From positions 496,001 to 560,000 of the forward strand of contig NZ_JARUQS010000001.1 in NCBI RefSeq assembly GCF_029767755.1: a stretch of 64,000 nucleotides of DNA, read 5' to 3'. The first letter of the stretch is position 1. Each line of letters starts with the position of its first letter. This document shows, piece after piece, positions 18,292-25,679 of the stretch. The notes under the pieces are model-generated. The model saw only the letters and a list, made by a program, of their open reading frames with translations, was not told the DNA's origin and ran no database searches. Both the position numbers and the translations under genes were made by a program. The stretch is from Thiomicrorhabdus sp. zzn3 (lineage in GTDB: Bacteria; Pseudomonadota; Gammaproteobacteria; Thiomicrospirales; Thiomicrospiraceae).

Positions 18292-18371
18292 AATCGACAG
18301 TGTTTGCTCGATTCAAACAATAGCCATCCCTTTAAAAAAGGGAACACAACGTGAAATGAGAGAACATCATT

Positions 18372-19613
18372 ATGTCAGTCAGTCCCGTTTTAAATTCGCT
18401 TACGTTAGCTAACAAACAGAGCGGCACCGTCGCCTCTCAAGGTGTTTTGTCGCGATTCCCGGCGTTATGGAAAGGCAGTGTCCTGTCTTTGCTATTCTGC
18501 ACGATGCCAGTGCTGGCGCAAACCAATCAGGTGGTCTCTTTAACTCAGGAACAACAGCAGGCGATGGGCTTGCATTTTGCCGACTTGAACCCCGTGTCGG
18601 AGTTAAAAAGCTACGCCTATCCGGCGAACTTGGAACTGCCTATGGCACACACCCAGTGGCTGGCGGCACCGATGGATGGCTTGGTGACGCAGATTTTTAA
18701 AGTGCACGGTTCCGTTGAACAAGGCGAGGCGATTGTCGAACTGCAAAGTGCCGATTTGCTCAAGCGTCAAGAAAATTATCTGGCCACCCGCGCCGACTTC
18801 AAGGTGGTTCAGCAAGAAGCCAAGCGAGCGCGTAGCCTGGTTCAATCCGGTGTGGTGTCCAAGAAGCAACTGTTAGCCACGGAAAGTCGCCTGGCCACCT
18901 TGAAACAACAAGTTCAGCAGCTGGAACAAGATCTGATGTTAATGGGAATGAGCCAAGAAGCGGTCGCTCAGTTAAAACAATCGCATCGCCTTCAGCCTGC
19001 GACCTTAACCATTAAAGCACCTGAAAAGGGCGAGTTGTTTGATATGCAGGTGGCGGTAGGGATGCGCCTGCAGATGAATACGCCGATTGCGCGTTTTGCG
19101 GAACTAAACCGCTTGGTGGCCGGGGTGTTTGTGCCGATTGAAGTCGCTAAAACCCTGAAGGTGGGGCAAAAAGCACGGATCTTCAACAAACAGGTGGCCG
19201 GAGAAATTGCCTACATCAGTCATCAGGCCGATCCAATGACGCAGACCGTCGAGGTGCACTGCCTGTTTCCGAATGAAGCAGGGCATTTAACGGCCGGTGC
19301 TTTGGAGCGCGTTGAATTCATTCATGAAAGCGGTGGCAGCACCTACTATGACGTGCCCGCCAATGCCTTGACCAGCTTGGATGGGCAACCGGTGATTTTT
19401 CTGCTGGACAAACGCAACAACTACTGGATTCGCGTGCAGCCGGTCACGCGCTTCGATCAAGCGCATCAGCGTGTGGCGGTCGCCTTGCAAGGCGATCAGC
19501 CAAAAGATCTATCGCAATGGCAGGTGTTGACGCATGGCAGTGCCGCGATGTTATCCGTGCTGGCTGCGGCGGAAGAGACTGATCAAGAAGCGACGCAGGA
19601 AGGAGCGGAATAA
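18372..19613 (+). CDS. Periplasmic adaptor (membrane fusion protein) of the RND metal pump, CzcB/CusB-like
   Basis: 413 residues with an N-terminal signal or anchor (LWKGSVLSLLFCTMPVLA) after an unusually long leader of about 30 residues. A lipoyl/barrel-sandwich half (AAPMDGLVTQIFKVHGSVEQGE) is followed by the coiled-coil hairpin (about 130-195), the second lipoyl half and beta-barrel domains. It links the inner-membrane pump to the outer-membrane channel. Its stop overlaps the pump gene start (TAATG), so they are cotranslated. Confidence 0.92.
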   Translation: MSVSPVLNSLTLANKQSGTVASQGVLSRFPALWKGSVLSLLFCTMPVLAQTNQVVSLTQEQQQAMGLHFADLNPVSELKSYAYPANLELPMAHTQWLAAPMDGLVTQIFKVHGSVEQGEAIVELQSADLLKRQENYLATRADFKVVQQEAKRARSLVQSGVVSKKQLLATESRLATLKQQVQQLEQDLMLMGMSQEAVAQLKQSHRLQPATLTIKAPEKGELFDMQVAVGMRLQMNTPIARFAELNRLVAGVFVPIEVAKTLKVGQKARIFNKQVAGEIAYISHQADPMTQTVEVHCLFPNEAGHLTAGALERVEFIHESGGSTYYDVPANALTSLDGQPVIFLLDKRNNYWIRVQPVTRFDQAHQRVAVALQGDQPKDLSQWQVLTHGSAAMLSVLAAAEETDQEATQEGAE

Positions 19614-22600
19614 TGCTGTCACGGTTTATGGCTTTTTTTCTTGCCCAACGCATGATGGCTTTGCTGTTGGCGGTCGGGCTGGTGTCAGCCGGGTGGATGG
19701 CGTTTCAAAAAACGCCGATTGATGCCTTCCCGGATGTATCCCCAACTCAGGTGAAGATTATCATGAAAGCACCGGGCATGACACCTTCCGAGGTTGAGTC
19801 GCGCATCATTGTGCCGGTTGAGATGGAAATGCTCGGCGTGCCCGGTCAAAAGATGTTGCGCTCTTTAGGTAAATACGGGATTGCTGACATTACCATCGAT
19901 TTTGTCGAAGGCACCGATATCTATTGGGCGCGACAGCAGATTGCCGAGCGTCTCTCTGGAGTCGACTTGCCGGAGGGGATTTCCGGCGGGATCGCCCCGA
20001 TGACGACGCCGTTGGGTGACATCTTTATGTTTACCATTGATGGTGACACTCTCAGCAATATGGAAAAGCGCGACCTGTTGGATTGGGTGATTCGTCCGGC
20101 GTTGCGAGCAGTGCCGGGGGTGGCGGATGTCAATGCCCTCGGTGGTGAGGCCCGTGTCTATGCGGTGGTGCCTAACAGCGCCAGAATGGCGGCGATGAAT
20201 ATTCCGTTTACGGCGTTGACCGATGCGTTGCAAGCCAATAACCGCAATGACGGTGCCGGGCGTTTGACTCAGGGGGAGGAAGCGCTGCTGGTGCGCACCC
20301 TGGGTAATTTAGAGGATGAGAACGATATTGGCGATATTGTGGTGGCGACACGCGAAGGGCGTGCAGTGCATGTGCGCGATATCGCCGAGGTGCGTATCGA
20401 AGCGCTGACCCGTTACGGCGCGGTGACCGAAAACGGTCAGGGCGAAGCGGTGGAAGGACTGGTGATCGGTCTGCGCGGCGCCAATACCAGTGATGTGATT
20501 AAAGGGGTGCGCGAACAGTTGGAGTTGTTGAAACCGGCGTTGCCGCAAGGCATCAGCGTCAATGTGTTTTACGATCGCGGTAACCTGATTGACAAGGCGA
20601 TTCATACCGTTTCAAAGGCTTTGGTCGAGGCGGTCGTGTTGGTGGTGCTGTTGCTGTTACTGTTTTTGGGGAATGTGCGCGCTGCGGTCACGGTGGCATT
20701 GGTCCTGCCTCTGTCCGCGTTGATGACGTTTATTTTCATGAACGGGTTTGGCCTGTCTGCCAACTTGATGTCTCTGGGTGGTTTGGCGATTGCGATCGGA
20801 ATGCTGGTCGATGCCGCGGTGGTGGTGGTTGAAAATATCGTCACCCATCAGGCTAAGGAGGCGGAACTGCATCATGGACGCTTGCCTAAGCTGCACATTA
20901 TCTACCGCGCGTTGCAAGAGGTGGCGGTGCCGGTCATTTCCGGGATTGGCATTATTATGATTGTGTTCCTGCCGCTGCTGACGTTGCAGGGGCTGGAAGG
21001 GAAGCTGTTTGTGCCGGTGGCGTTGACGATTGTCTTTGCCCTTGGCAGCGCCCTGATTCTGTCGTTGACCATTATCCCGGTGATCGCTTCCTATATTCTT
21101 GGTAAGCCATCGCATGATCTGCCCTGGCTGATGCGTCAGGTCGCGCGTTTTTACCGCCCGGTTCTTGGTTGGGTGTTGCAGCACGATAAGCTGGTCTTGT
21201 CACTGGCGGTAGGGGCTTTGGTCATCGCCGGGCTGCTCTATACCCAAGTGGGCAAGACCTTTATGCCGCAGATGGATGAAGGGGATTTGATTGTCCAGCT
21301 TGAAAAAATCCCGTCGATCTCTCTGGAAGAATCCAAACGGATTGATCAGCAGGTGCAAAAAGCTTTGTTGGCTCAAGTTCCGGAAATCGAACGCATCGTG
21401 GCGCGTTTAGGGTCGGATGAAATCGGTCTGGATCCGATGAGCTTGAACGATACCGACAGTTTCTTGGTGCTCAAACCCAAAGAGCAGTGGCGCATGCAGA
21501 CTAAAGAGGCCCTGATCGAAGAGATCCGTCATGTTTTGGAAACCCAGTTTCCGGGCATTAATTACGCCTTTACCCAGCCGATTCAGATGCGGGTGGATGA
21601 GATGTTGACCGGCGCACGCGGCGATGTTGCGATTAAAATCTTCGGTGATAACCCGCAGAAGCTTACGGATACGGCGGAAAAAATGGCGGCCTTGATTGAA
21701 ACGATTGATGGAGCGGAAGACGTTTTCACCTCGCAAAACGACGGCATGAAATATTTGCAGTTGCAAGTCGACCGCTATCAGGCCGGACGTTTGGGGATTT
21801 CGGTCGATGCCTTGGAAAGCCGTTTGCGCGCCTATCTGGAAGGGATGCCGGTGGGCAAGATTTATCAAGACAGCCGTCAAGTACCGCTGCTGGTGCGTGC
21901 GGATGCGTTGCATCGCGCGTCCAAGTTGGAGTTTTTGAATCAGCCTTATGTTCTGGATGACGGGCGTTCCGTCATGTTGAACCAAATCGTTCAGGTTGTC
22001 GAAGTGGACGGACCGGTCTCGATTCAGCGCGAGCTGGGGAAACGCTTCTCGGTGGTGGTGGCGAACGTCAGCGGGCGTGATCTGGTGAGTTTTGTGGAAG
22101 AGGCCAAACAGAAAGCGTCGCAACTCGATGTGCCCGCCGGTTATTACTTTGTCTGGGGCGGTGAGTTCGAGAATCAGCAGCGCGCTGCGGAGCGTTTAGG
22201 AATTGTGGTGCCGGTGGCCCTGGTGCTGATCTTTATGATTCTGTTTTCGACGTTCCGTTCCGCAGGGCAAGCGGCCATGGTGCTCTCCAATATTCCGTTT
22301 GCCTTGATCGGAGGGGTAGTGGCCTTATGGTTGACTGGCGAATATCTGTCGGTACCGGCCTCGGTTGGATTTATCGCATTGCTGGGAATTGCTGTACTCA
22401 ACGGAGTGGTGATGATGAGTTATTTCAACCAGTTGGTGGCACAAGGGCTGCCGATTGAAGAGGTCGTGGTCGAAGGGGCGATGCGTCGTCTGCGTCCGGT
22501 CTTGATGACCGCGAGTATTGCCGCGCTCGGGCTGATCCCCTTGGTGTTCGCCTCCGGACCGGGATCGGAAATTCAACGACCGTTGGCGATCGTGGTGATT

Positions 22601-22723
22601 GGTGGTTTGATCTCATCCACGATTCTGACTCTATTGATTTTACCGATTATTTATCGTCTGTTCGGCTTGCGCTCTTTGGGGCTGGTAGACGCGACAAAAA
22701 ATAAAGGAGTGGAAACGGTATGA
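19613..22723 (+). CDS. Heavy-metal RND efflux pump, CusA/CzcA family
   Basis: 1036 residues, normal for HME-RND pumps, with twelve membrane segments and two large periplasmic loops. DVSPTQVKI near the start is typical of CzcA/CusA. The fourth membrane segment reads AIGMLVDAAVVVVEN (about 393-408). This is nearer to the AIG..VDAA form of CusA-like pumps than to the DFG..VDGAVV form of CzcA, so monovalent copper/silver or an uncharacterised HME class is more likely than Zn/Co/Cd. It exports metal ions using the proton gradient. It overlaps the DUF3240 gene by 4 nt. Confidence 0.93.
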   Translation: MLSRFMAFFLAQRMMALLLAVGLVSAGWMAFQKTPIDAFPDVSPTQVKIIMKAPGMTPSEVESRIIVPVEMEMLGVPGQKMLRSLGKYGIADITIDFVEGTDIYWARQQIAERLSGVDLPEGISGGIAPMTTPLGDIFMFTIDGDTLSNMEKRDLLDWVIRPALRAVPGVADVNALGGEARVYAVVPNSARMAAMNIPFTALTDALQANNRNDGAGRLTQGEEALLVRTLGNLEDENDIGDIVVATREGRAVHVRDIAEVRIEALTRYGAVTENGQGEAVEGLVIGLRGANTSDVIKGVREQLELLKPALPQGISVNVFYDRGNLIDKAIHTVSKALVEAVVLVVLLLLLFLGNVRAAVTVALVLPLSALMTFIFMNGFGLSANLMSLGGLAIAIGMLVDAAVVVVENIVTHQAKEAELHHGRLPKLHIIYRALQEVAVPVISGIGIIMIVFLPLLTLQGLEGKLFVPVALTIVFALGSALILSLTIIPVIASYILGKPSHDLPWLMRQVARFYRPVLGWVLQHDKLVLSLAVGALVIAGLLYTQVGKTFMPQMDEGDLIVQLEKIPSISLEESKRIDQQVQKALLAQVPEIERIVARLGSDEIGLDPMSLNDTDSFLVLKPKEQWRMQTKEALIEEIRHVLETQFPGINYAFTQPIQMRVDEMLTGARGDVAIKIFGDNPQKLTDTAEKMAALIETIDGAEDVFTSQNDGMKYLQLQVDRYQAGRLGISVDALESRLRAYLEGMPVGKIYQDSRQVPLLVRADALHRASKLEFLNQPYVLDDGRSVMLNQIVQVVEVDGPVSIQRELGKRFSVVVANVSGRDLVSFVEEAKQKASQLDVPAGYYFVWGGEFENQQRAAERLGIVVPVALVLIFMILFSTFRSAGQAAMVLSNIPFALIGGVVALWLTGEYLSVPASVGFIALLGIAVLNGVVMMSYFNQLVAQGLPIEEVVVEGAMRRLRPVLMTASIAALGLIPLVFASGPGSEIQRPLAIVVIGGLISSTILTLLILPIIYRLFGLRSLGLVDATKNKGVETV

Positions 22724-23073
22724 CGAATTCCATGACCAACTTGACCGACTCTTCCGTCACGCATGTGATGGAGGAGCATAATGTGATGTTGCATCTGATC
22801 CTGCCTGCCAATCAGGTGAATGATGTGGTGGACTGCTTGTTGGCGGAAAAGCCGGCCCTGTTTTTTACCGTGATTCAAACCCAAGGGTATGGACAGCCAC
22901 AGGAGCGCCTCACGGTCAGAGAGCAGGTGGCTGGCTATCAAAATAAGATGATGGTGCAGATCGAGTGCTCAGAAGCCCTGGCTCGCCAGTTATTGGTGAA
23001 CATTAAACAGGAGTTGCCGACGGCGACGATCAATTACCGGATTCTGCCTCTGATCGAACACGGTCAATTGTAA
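22720..23073 (+). CDS. DUF3240 family protein
   Basis: 117 residues with no signal peptide. A compact ferredoxin-like or PII-like fold is suggested by the pattern VMLHLILPANQVNDVVDCLL ... FTVIQTQGYGQ ... YQNKMMVQIECSE. DUF3240 genes are commonly found next to HME-RND operons, and the 4-nt overlap with the pump gene (ATGA) places it in the operon. A role as a cytosolic metal sensor or pump regulator is inference. The operon ends at a terminator made of two dispersed palindromes. Confidence 0.85.
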   Translation: MTNSMTNLTDSSVTHVMEEHNVMLHLILPANQVNDVVDCLLAEKPALFFTVIQTQGYGQPQERLTVREQVAGYQNKMMVQIECSEALARQLLVNIKQELPTATINYRILPLIEHGQL

Positions 23074-23095
23074 GTATCCATTTCAATTGAATTTT

Positions 23096-23141
23096 GAACA
23101 GGCCTGCTCGGTTTAATTCTGAGCAGGCCTGTTGTGTTTTT
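23096..23141 (+). terminator. Terminator of the efflux operon formed by a pair of dispersed palindromes
   Basis: GAACAGGCCTGCTC (23096-23109) and GAGCAGGCCTGTTG (23121-23134) are reverse complements over 13 of 14 positions with an 11-nt loop, followed by tgttttt. Each arm is itself a palindrome, so alternative cruciform folds are possible. Confidence 0.75.
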
Positions 23142-23214
23142 AGGAACGGCATTATCTAAGGCGATTCTGAAAACAGTGTCGGCTAAAACCGTCAGGCATC
23201 TTAAATTCAGGAAT

Positions 23215-23369
23215 AAAAAAAGCCCGTTAATAAATGTCACTAACGGGCAATGAGGATCACTTGAAAGATCTCTAAGAAGAGATTTTAAGACTACATGAAA
23301 AAAACAATGGCGCTTTTCGCATTAATTTGCGATAGTTAATGTAAAAAAATACCATTTATTTAAGGATCG
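23215..23369 (-). ncRNA. Candidate small RNA (about 155 nt) between the efflux operon and DUF6502
   Basis: A strong minus-strand promoter (23376-23404) faces a minus-strand rho-independent terminator: stem GCCCGTTA/TAACGGGC (23222-23229 with 23241-23248) followed on that strand by seven T's. There is no minus-strand gene to the right that the terminator could serve. The predicted transcript has an extra perfect 6-bp stem-loop ATCTCT/AGAGAT (23268-23283). I saw no convincing open frame in the transcript. Antisense or trans targets are unknown. Confidence 0.5.
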
Positions 23370-23399
23370 GGGTTGAGTTTAAATGTAAAAAATTACCAT
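23338..23399. repeat. Two 18-bp direct repeats, candidate operator
   Basis: AATGTAAAAAAATACCAT (23338-23355) and AATGTAAAAAATTACCAT (23382-23399) match at 17 of 18 positions and start 44 bp apart, about four helical turns. The right copy forms the spacer of promoter P2, and a related 18-mer forms the spacer of P1 at 14334-14351. They could bind a common regulator. Confidence 0.6.
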
Positions 23400-23404
23400 G
23401 TCAA
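23376..23404 (-). promoter_or_regulatory. Promoter P2, near copy of the peptide-array promoter
   Basis: Minus strand TTGACA (23399-23404), 17 nt, TAAACT (23376-23381), the same -35, -10 and spacer length as P1 at 14328-14356. It reads toward the efflux operon end and would start the candidate small RNA near 23369. Confidence 0.6.
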
Positions 23405-23421
23405 TTTTTTTTTGATACAAT
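23393..23421 (+). promoter_or_regulatory. Weak candidate promoter of the DUF6502 gene
   Basis: TTACCA (23393-23398), 17 nt, TACAAT (23416-23421). The start site would fall at about 23428, on an in-frame ATG, so the mRNA could be leaderless; no ribosome-binding site is visible. It overlaps the -35 of the divergent P2. Confidence 0.35.
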
Positions 23422-24285
23422 ATGCATATGAAAGAAATTACCGATACCCAACAAACTGCATTATTTAAAGCGATCAAAAAGATTTTACGGCCGCTGGTTA
23501 GTCTATTACTGCGTCAGGGCATTACCTATACGGCGGTGATTGATCTGTTGAAAACCACTTACGTGGAGGTGGCCGATCAGGAATTTACCATTAAAGGTAA
23601 GAAGCAGACAGATAGCCGCATCAGTGTGTTGACCGGCGTGCATCGTAAAGAAGTCAAGCGCATTCGTGAAGAAGCCCCATCCGAATTGGATGTCAAAGAA
23701 CGCAAAGCCAGTTTGAGTGCCCAGTTAATGGCCACCTGGCTGGGCGACCCCGATTACATGGATGAACACGGCAATCCAAAACCGCTGCCACGCAATTCGG
23801 AAGGCAATGAGCGTTCGTTTGATACTATGGTGCGCTGTGTGACCCGGGATGTGCATCCCCGTTCGATTCTTGATGATTGGTTGCACAAAGGGGTGATTAA
23901 GTTGGATTGCCAAGGTCTGGTTATTTTGCAAGAGTCCGGCTATGTGCCTGAAGCCGATTTTGAAGAAAAGCTGTTTTTTGCCGGTAAGAACATTGGCGAT
24001 CACCTTTCGGTTGTGACCCATAATCTGGCCGGAGAATCGGTGCCGATGTTTGATCGGGCGGTTTATTACACTGATTTGAGCGAGCAATCAGTCCAAAAGT
24101 TGGAAGCTTTTGCCAAAGAAGGGTCGCTCAATCTGTTGACCGAAGTCAATCAGATGGCGAGCCGTTTGCAACAGCAAGATCAAGCACAAGGCAGTCACCA
24201 ATACGGCATGCATTTTGGTAGCTACTTCTATCGTGATGAACCGTTGAGTGATGACGATTCCTCAGAAAAAGGGCCAAAACAGTGA
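23422..24285 (+). CDS. DUF6502 family protein
   Basis: 287 residues (281 if it starts at the second ATG, 23428). The N-terminal half looks like a winged-helix region (LVSLLLRQGITYTAVIDLLK ... DSRISVLTGVHRKEVKRI), suggesting DNA binding, though this is inference. The C-terminal part is acidic and Gln-rich. DUF6502 genes commonly precede DUF5666 genes, as here (4-nt overlap). The two direct repeats and P2 immediately upstream make it a candidate autoregulator and possible regulator of the shared promoters. Confidence 0.85.
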   Translation: MHMKEITDTQQTALFKAIKKILRPLVSLLLRQGITYTAVIDLLKTTYVEVADQEFTIKGKKQTDSRISVLTGVHRKEVKRIREEAPSELDVKERKASLSAQLMATWLGDPDYMDEHGNPKPLPRNSEGNERSFDTMVRCVTRDVHPRSILDDWLHKGVIKLDCQGLVILQESGYVPEADFEEKLFFAGKNIGDHLSVVTHNLAGESVPMFDRAVYYTDLSEQSVQKLEAFAKEGSLNLLTEVNQMASRLQQQDQAQGSHQYGMHFGSYFYRDEPLSDDDSSEKGPKQ

Positions 24286-25322
24286 ACGCCCTGAAATGGC
24301 TTTTACAGGCCTTGCTATTCTTGAGCTTGGCTTCACTTGCTGCCTGTTCAAGCAATGATTCTGTGAAGTCGGGTTCAACTGACTTAAAGCCGATTTATTC
24401 CGAGCAGGCCTCTTCCGGTTTCGGTGGTACCGGTAAAACCGGAGAGCCTATTCAATTGGCAACATTGGATGCGGTGCGCCACTCCATGGAATTGGACAGT
24501 GGTTTTGGCGGCACCGGCCATACTTCGAAAGGTTTTGGTGGAACCGGTATTATCGGTACGATTGACCAGTTCGGCAGTATTTGGGTGAATGGCATTGAAG
24601 TTGGGCTTGGCCAAAAAACGCAAATTTTCAGTAACTTGCCCGAGCGACGTGATGGTTTGCCGGCAAGTGCGCTGCGTCTAGGACAGCAAGTGTGGCTGGA
24701 AACCCACCTTGATAACGACAAGACAACCACGGCGGCTATTCATATCTATTATCCGTTAGCCGGCAAGATTGAGGCGTTAACAAGCTTGGATATGGCGACT
24801 GAAATTCTGGTCAACGGTCAAAGGGTATATATCGATCAGGCCACGCATTTGGACTCGACGCTGAAGCTGAAAGTAGGTGAGTATGTACGCATCAGCGGCT
24901 TGCCTGTTTATCAACAAGGCACGAATCAGCGCGAAAATGCTTGGCAGGCCACATTGGTAGAGCCTCAGGCGGAAGCGGTATCCTGGCTGAAAGCAGTGCC
25001 GGATGTCAGCTTCTCTGATCAGGTTAATCGTGTGGTGATGCAGGAGAATTGGTTAAGGGCTTACCGTGCCGGTGAATTGGTGAATTTGAAACAAGGGCTT
25101 TCCACTCAGCCAAAAATTAAAATGTTGGGCAAGGATCTCGAAGCCGCCAATTCAAACCAGTCCACTGTTGTAAACCGCACAGATAGGGTGAATAGGGTAC
25201 AATCATCTCGTTCCGGTCTGTCGGGCACGGGGCGTACCATTGATTCACTTCAGGGGGTGAATCGAAATGCATCGAGTTCGCCGATGGGAGCACCAGCAAT
25301 GGGTGGCAGCGGACGCCGTTAA
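24282..25322 (+). CDS. DUF5666-domain lipoprotein with GFGGTG repeats
   Basis: 346 residues. Signal with lipobox SLAAC (MNALKWLLQALLFLSLAS, lipidated Cys about 22). The repeat GFGGTG occurs three times (about 46-51, 74-79 and 85-90), followed by DUF5666-type beta-barrel repeats (GTIDQFGSIWVNGIEV ... LRLGQQVWLETH ... GKIEALTSLDMATEILVNG). The C-terminal 80 residues are low-complexity Ser/Gly. It is probably an envelope protein. It overlaps the DUF6502 gene by 4 nt, and the DUF3012 gene follows after 26 nt, so the three probably form one operon. Function unknown. Confidence 0.85.
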   Translation: MNALKWLLQALLFLSLASLAACSSNDSVKSGSTDLKPIYSEQASSGFGGTGKTGEPIQLATLDAVRHSMELDSGFGGTGHTSKGFGGTGIIGTIDQFGSIWVNGIEVGLGQKTQIFSNLPERRDGLPASALRLGQQVWLETHLDNDKTTTAAIHIYYPLAGKIEALTSLDMATEILVNGQRVYIDQATHLDSTLKLKVGEYVRISGLPVYQQGTNQRENAWQATLVEPQAEAVSWLKAVPDVSFSDQVNRVVMQENWLRAYRAGELVNLKQGLSTQPKIKMLGKDLEAANSNQSTVVNRTDRVNRVQSSRSGLSGTGRTIDSLQGVNRNASSSPMGAPAMGGSGRR

Positions 25323-25348
25323 GCTATGTACAATAAAGAGGATTGGTT

Positions 25349-25513
25349 ATGAAAGGGATTTATGCGATTTTATTGGGGGCAACTCTGCTCATCTCGGGCT
25401 GTTCGGCTGAAGTCGGCAGCGAAGAATGGTGTGCGCAGATGAAAGAGAAGCCGAAGGGCGAATGGACGGCGAATGAAGCATCCGATTACACCAAGCATTG
25501 CCTCCTAAAATAA
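25349..25513 (+). CDS. DUF3012 small lipoprotein
   Basis: 54 residues, ATG 25349 to TAA 25511-25513, preceded by AAAGAGGA. Lipobox LISGC (Cys18), then the compact DUF3012 signature AEVGSEEWCAQMKEKPKGEW and a second Cys pair partner near the end (KHC). The two non-lipid Cys (28 and 51) may form a disulfide. It is the last gene of the DUF6502-DUF5666-DUF3012 cluster and is followed by a terminator. Function unknown. Confidence 0.88.
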   Translation: MKGIYAILLGATLLISGCSAEVGSEEWCAQMKEKPKGEWTANEASDYTKHCLLK

Positions 25514-25562
25514 GAGAGCGTGTATGCAGTCATCTGCATATTGATGCATCAAGAATCGTCAC

Positions 25563-25602
25563 AAAAAAAAGCCGGTGCTCAAATGAGGACCGGCTTTTTT
25601 AT
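25563..25602. terminator. Bidirectional terminator
   Basis: A-run, stem GCCGGT/ACCGGC around a 12-nt loop, T6. It separates the plus-strand DUF3012 gene from the convergent minus-strand lipoprotein gene. A further small inverted repeat, ATTGCATC-gttg-GATGCAAT, lies at 25630-25649. Confidence 0.85.
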
Positions 25603-25679
25603 TTTCGTTGCTTAAATTGGAATTCCATAATTGCATCGTTGGATGCAATCATGGTGTTTAGGGATTACGCCAAGATCGA

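Noticed and set aside
23295-23339. 14-codon plus-strand frame starting MKKTMALFALI
   Set aside because: It looks like the start of a signal peptide, but it stops after 14 codons with no ribosome-binding site. It might be a relic; not enough to call.
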